Source: Solwaraspora sp. WMMA2065 (lineage in GTDB: Bacteria > Actinomycetota > Actinomycetes > Mycobacteriales > Micromonosporaceae). From it: a stretch of 64,000 nt of DNA. The DNA lies in NCBI RefSeq assembly GCF_030345075.1, contig NZ_CP128361.1, positions 992,001 to 1,056,000 of the forward strand. Reading direction: 5' to 3'. The notes beneath the pieces are model-generated. The model ran no database searches. It was not told where the DNA came from and saw only the letters and a list, made by a program, of their open reading frames with translations. Positions 60,517 through 64,000 of the stretch are shown piece by piece (the stretch's first letter is position 1; each line of letters opens with the position of its first letter). The position numbers and the translations under genes are program-made.

Positions 60517-61739
60517 GCGCCGGTACGCCGGCCCGCGTCCCGCCCCGGGTCGTTCTCGGCGTCGGTGGCGGGATCGCTGCGTACAAGGCGTGCGAGCTGC
60601 TCCGGCTGCTGACCGAGTCGGGCCACCAGGTCAAGGTGGTGCCGACTGCGGCGGCGTTGCGTTTCGTCGGTGCGCCGACCTGGTCGGCGCTGTCCGGGCA
60701 GCCGGTCGCCGATGATGTCTTCAGCGACGTCCATGACGTGCCGCACGTGCGGCTCGGCCAGCAGGCCGACCTGGTGCTGGTTGCCCCGGCCACAGCGGAC
60801 CTGATCGCCCGGGCCGCGCACGGGCTCGCCGACGACCTGCTCACCAACACCCTGCTGACCGCCCGGTGTCCGGTGCTGTTCGCCCCGGCGATGCACACCG
60901 AGATGTGGGAGCATCCGGCCACCGCCGACAACGTGGCGCTGCTGCGCCGCCGCGGGGTGCTGGTCATTGACCCGGCGACCGGCCGGCTGACCGGGTCCGA
61001 CACCGGCAAGGGCCGGCTGCCCGACCCCGGGGAGATCTTCGCCGTCGCCCGCCGGGTCCTGGCCCGCCCGCCCGGTGCTGTCGCCGACCTCACCGGCCGT
61101 CGGGTGGTGGTCACCGCCGGCGGCACCCGTGAACCGCTCGACCCGGTGCGGTTCCTCGGCAACCGGTCGTCCGGCAAGCAGGGGTACGCCTTCGCCCGTA
61201 CCGCCGTCGCCCGTGGCGCGCAGGTGACGGTGATCGCCGCGAACGTGTCGCTGCCGGATCCGGCCGGTGTCCGGCTGATTCGGGTGGGCAGCACCGAGGA
61301 GCTGCGGGTCGCCACGCTCGCCGCAGCAGCCGAAGCCGACGTGGTCGTGATGGCCGCGGCGCCGGCCGACTTCCGGCCGGCGAGCTACGCACCCACGAAG
61401 ATCAAGAAAGACGACGGCGGGCGACCGCCAGTGATCGAACTGGTCACCAACCCGGACATTGCCGCCGAACTCGGCGCGGCAAAGCGACCCGGACAGCTCC
61501 TCGTCGCGTTCGCCGCGGAAACCGGGGACCTGCTGACCAACGCCCGGGCGAAGCTGGCGCGCAAGAACGCGGACCTGATCGTCGCCAACCAGGTGGGTGT
61601 CGACCGGGTGTTCGGCGCGGATGTCAACTCGGCCACAGTGCTCGACGCCGACGGTCCGGTCGCGGTGCTCGACGAACGGGGCAAGGAGCAGCTCGCCGAC
61701 GACATATGGGATCTGGTAGTGGCCCGACTGTCGCAGTGA
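60513..61739 (+). CDS. coaBC: Bifunctional phosphopantothenoylcysteine decarboxylase/synthetase
   Basis: A 408-residue CoaBC for coenzyme A synthesis. CoaC half: [37 protein letters not shown] and the [15 protein letters not shown] loop; CoaB half: [22 protein letters not shown] (about residue 200) and the CTP-site lysines in TKIKKDDG. The conserved N-terminal domain begins only 15 residues after the rpoZ stop, and this frame has no ATG, GTG or TTG until GTG 60636, which would remove the flavin-binding start. CTG 60513, overlapping the rpoZ stop as CTGA, is therefore the likely start, with translation coupled to rpoZ. Confidence 0.93.
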   Translation: MSAGTPARVPPRVVLGVGGGIAAYKACELLRLLTESGHQVKVVPTAAALRFVGAPTWSALSGQPVADDVFSDVHDVPHVRLGQQADLVLVAPATADLIARAAHGLADDLLTNTLLTARCPVLFAPAMHTEMWEHPATADNVALLRRRGVLVIDPATGRLTGSDTGKGRLPDPGEIFAVARRVLARPPGAVADLTGRRVVVTAGGTREPLDPVRFLGNRSSGKQGYAFARTAVARGAQVTVIAANVSLPDPAGVRLIRVGSTEELRVATLAAAAEADVVVMAAAPADFRPASYAPTKIKKDDGGRPPVIELVTNPDIAAELGAAKRPGQLLVAFAAETGDLLTNARAKLARKNADLIVANQVGVDRVFGADVNSATVLDADGPVAVLDERGKEQLADDIWDLVVARLSQ

Positions 61740-61851
61740 GCTGCGCTACGTCGGTCGGCGAACCGCCGGATTCCTTGGTCGGCACGGCACCAGACCCCAA
61801 CGTGGATGACTAGACTGCCGGGAACCATTGCTTTCGGATTCAAGGAGTACC

Positions 61852-63048
61852 GTGGCACGCCGTCTCTTCACCTCCGAGTCTGTCACGGAGGGCCACCCGG
61901 ACAAGATCGCCGACCAGATCAGCGACGGGATCCTCGACGCGCTGCTGACCCAGGACCCCCGGTCCCGGGTCGCGGTCGAGACCCTGATCACCACCGGCCA
62001 GGTACACGTCGCGGGGGAGGTCACCACCCAGGCGTACGCGGACATCCCGGCCATCGTTCGCGAGACGATCCTGGGGATCGGCTATGACTCCTCCAAGAAA
62101 GGGTTCGACGGCGCGTCCTGCGGCGTGAGCGTGTCGATCGGCGCACAGTCGCCGGACATCGCCCAGGGCGTCGACACCGCCATCGAGCGCCGGGTCGGCG
62201 AGTCGGCCGACGACGCGCTCGACGCCCAGGGCGCCGGCGACCAGGGCATGATGTTCGGATTCGCCTGCTCGGAGACGCCGGAGCTGATGCCGCTGCCGAT
62301 CGCGTTGGCGCACCGGCTGGCGAGACGGCTGTCGGCGACCCGCAAGGACGGCACCATCCCGTACCTGCGGCCGGACGGCAAGACCCAGGTCACCGTCGAG
62401 TACGACGGGCTGCGGCCGGCGCGGCTGGACACCGTGGTCGTCTCGAGCCAGCACGCCGCCGACATCTCGCTGGAGTCACTGCTCACCCCGGACGTGCGCG
62501 AGCACGTGATCGCCCCCGAGCTGGAGGGCCTCGGTTTGGACACCGATGGCTACCGGCTGCTGGTCAACCCGACCGGGCGCTTCGAGATCGGCGGACCGAT
62601 GGGCGACGCCGGCCTGACCGGCCGGAAGATCATCGTGGACACCTACGGTGGGTACGCCCGGCACGGTGGCGGCGCGTTCTCCGGCAAGGACCCGTCTAAG
62701 GTGGACCGCTCGGCGGCGTACGCGATGCGCTGGGTCGCCAAGAACGTCGTGGCCGCCGGGCTGGCGGAGCGGTGCGAGGCGCAGGTCGCGTACGCGATCG
62801 GCAAGGCCCACCCGGTGAGCCTGTTCGTGGAGACGTTCGGCACCGAGAACGTGCCGGTGGACCGGATCGAACGGGCGATCGGCGAGGTGTTCGACCTGCG
62901 GCCGGCCGCGATCATCCGCGACCTGGACCTGCTGCGGCCGATCTACCGGCCGACCGCCGCCTACGGCCACTTTGGTCGGGAAACGCCGGAGTTCGCCTGG
63001 GAGCGCACCGACCGGGCTGCGGACCTGAAGGCCGCCGCCGGAGCCTGA
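61852..63048 (+). CDS. metK: S-adenosylmethionine synthetase
   Basis: A 398-residue [22 protein letters not shown] (methionine/ATP site), [12 protein letters not shown] (about residue 120) and [20 protein letters not shown] are complete. GTG 61852 has AAGGAG five bases upstream; a TAGACT -10 lies at 61811-61816. It supplies the methyl donor used by the three methyltransferases on the left, although that is not a specific link. No SAM riboswitch is seen in its 112-bp leader. Confidence 0.97.
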   Translation: MARRLFTSESVTEGHPDKIADQISDGILDALLTQDPRSRVAVETLITTGQVHVAGEVTTQAYADIPAIVRETILGIGYDSSKKGFDGASCGVSVSIGAQSPDIAQGVDTAIERRVGESADDALDAQGAGDQGMMFGFACSETPELMPLPIALAHRLARRLSATRKDGTIPYLRPDGKTQVTVEYDGLRPARLDTVVVSSQHAADISLESLLTPDVREHVIAPELEGLGLDTDGYRLLVNPTGRFEIGGPMGDAGLTGRKIIVDTYGGYARHGGGAFSGKDPSKVDRSAAYAMRWVAKNVVAAGLAERCEAQVAYAIGKAHPVSLFVETFGTENVPVDRIERAIGEVFDLRPAAIIRDLDLLRPIYRPTAAYGHFGRETPEFAWERTDRAADLKAAAGA

Positions 63049-63119
63049 CCTGTCGCCGCTGGACGACCATCGGGGGTGGCGGGTCGCCGGCCAGTCCGGC
63101 AGCCGGGCAGGATGGCCCG

Positions 63120-64000
63120 GTGAGCACCCGCGCGGCATGCGACCGACAGCCGGCCGACCGGCTGCCGGTCGCGCGCATCTGCGTCGACGTGCCGCTGCCG
63201 CACCTGGACCGACCGTTCGACTACCTGGTCCCAGCGGAGCTCGACGACGGTGTGCAGCCGGGCACCCGGGTCCGGGTCCGCTTCGCCGGCCAACTGGTGG
63301 CCGGGTGGGTGCTGGACCGGGTGGCCGCCTCCGGCCACGACGGCAAGCTCGCCTTCCTCGACAAGCTGGTTTCGCCGGAACGGGTGCTCAGCGCCGAGAT
63401 CGCGGCTCTGGCCCGCACCGTCGCCGACCGGTACGCCGGGCACCTGGCCGACGTGCTGCGGCTGGCCGTGCCGCCGAGACACGCCCGCGTCGAGCAGGAG
63501 CCCAGCGAACCGGAGCCCGGTCCCGCCACCGCGCCACTGGCCGCCGCGCCACCGGCCGCTGTGCCATCCGACGCTGCGCCGACCGACGCCGCCGGATGGG
63601 CGGCGTACCCGTCCGGACCCGCGTTTCTACGTGCCGTCGCCGACGGCCGGCCGGCCCGCGCCGTCTGGGCGCCGCTGCCCGGCGAGGACTGGCCGGCCCG
63701 GTACGCCGAGGCGATCGCCGCCACCGTACGGGCCGGTCGGGGCGCGATCGCGGTGTTGCCGGACGGACGTGACGTCGACCGGCTCGACGCGGCCCTGCGC
63801 CGGGTCCTCGGTGCCGGTCGGCACGTGGTGCTCACCGCGGCGCTCGGCCCGGCCCGGCGCTACCGGGCGTTCCTCGCGGCGAGACGCGGCCTGGTCAAGG
63901 TGGTCGTCGGCACCCGGGCCGCGATGTTCGCCCCGGTCGCCGATCTGGGCCTGGTCGCCATCTGGGACGACGGCGACGACGTGCACGCCGAACCGCGTGC
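63120..64000 (+). CDS. priA: Primosomal protein PriA-like, N-terminal part, runs off the right edge
   Basis: The first 293 residues of a PriA homologue from GTG 63120. The 3'BD DNA-binding domain (RICVDVPLPHLDRPFDYLVPAEL, GTRVRVRFAGQLVAGWVL) is typical, followed by an alanine/proline-rich linker (about 125-160) and the start of the degenerate helicase-like region (VWAPLPGEDWPARYAEAI, VVVGTRAAMFAPVADLGLVAIWDDGDD). Actinobacterial PriA proteins usually lack working Walker motifs; the place where Walker A should be (TAALGPARRYRAF region) shows none, consistent with that. Confidence 0.92.
   Translation, partial: MSTRAACDRQPADRLPVARICVDVPLPHLDRPFDYLVPAELDDGVQPGTRVRVRFAGQLVAGWVLDRVAASGHDGKLAFLDKLVSPERVLSAEIAALARTVADRYAGHLADVLRLAVPPRHARVEQEPSEPEPGPATAPLAAAPPAAVPSDAAPTDAAGWAAYPSGPAFLRAVADGRPARAVWAPLPGEDWPARYAEAIAATVRAGRGAIAVLPDGRDVDRLDAALRRVLGAGRHVVLTAALGPARRYRAFLAARRGLVKVVVGTRAAMFAPVADLGLVAIWDDGDDVHAEPR

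Noticed and set aside
61740-61851. A SAM riboswitch upstream of metK.
   Set aside because: The 112-bp leader shows no SAM-I, SAM-II or related core; only a -10-like TAGACT and a ribosome site are seen.

Overview
The window is very GC-rich, densely coded DNA from an actinobacterium, most likely a member of the Micromonosporaceae (Micromonospora or a relative). The support is indirect: the order aspS-rarA-alaS-ruvX-mltG-aroE-aroC-aroK-aroB-aroQ-efp-nusB-bldD-pyrR-pyrB-pyrC-carA-carB-pyrD-bioA-pyrF-mihF-gmk-rpoZ-coaBC-metK-priA, the presence of BldD and actinobacterial IHF, many GTG/TTG starts and many 1-4 bp translational overlaps. No tRNA, rRNA, CRISPR array or insertion sequence was recognised.

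Left part (1-25.4 kb) is accessory and centres on nitrogen and nickel. At the left edge a minus-strand ureohydrolase with a poly-histidine N-terminus lies behind a very good guanidine-I (ykkC) riboswitch, which suggests guanidine hydrolysis to urea. From 1.5 to 9.2 kb there is a DUF5753 regulator with an AlpA-like partner, a methyltransferase, an enolase-superfamily (dipeptide epimerase-like) gene, an MFS exporter broken by a 1-base frameshift, a divergent fold-type-II PLP enzyme, and a methyltransferase/ATP-grasp ligase/methyltransferase operon. This looks like a small NRPS-free natural product cluster. It converges on and slightly overlaps a five-function nickel/peptide-type ABC importer operon (NikA-like lipoprotein, NikB, a fused NikC-NikD and NikE; 9.2-14.5 kb). 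Next come a TetR/SDR pair with a twin operator, a mycothiol-type maleylpyruvate isomerase relative, an AraC/VOC/UvrA-like possible drug-resistance unit, and a complete minus-strand urease operon ureABCFGD with a candidate GlnR box.

Middle and right part (25.4-64 kb) is mostly conserved housekeeping: a YdeI-like protein, a CPA1 antiporter, aspS, an ArsR/MFS pair, rarA, a large proline-rich membrane protein, two small envelope proteins, alaS, ruvX, mltG, the shikimate pathway genes, efp, nusB, bldD, the pyrimidine operon led by pyrR with a PyrR-binding hairpin, then mihF, gmk, rpoZ, coaBC (apparently starting at CTG), metK and the 5' part of priA.

Working hypothesis for the accessory part: guanidine is hydrolysed to urea by a nickel ureohydrolase, urea is hydrolysed by nickel urease, and a Nik-type importer supplies the metal. 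The adjoining PLP/ATP-grasp/methyltransferase/MFS cluster may make a metallophore or a modified dipeptide. The riboswitch, urease and ABC transporter calls rest on clear sequence motifs; the metallophore link is inference.
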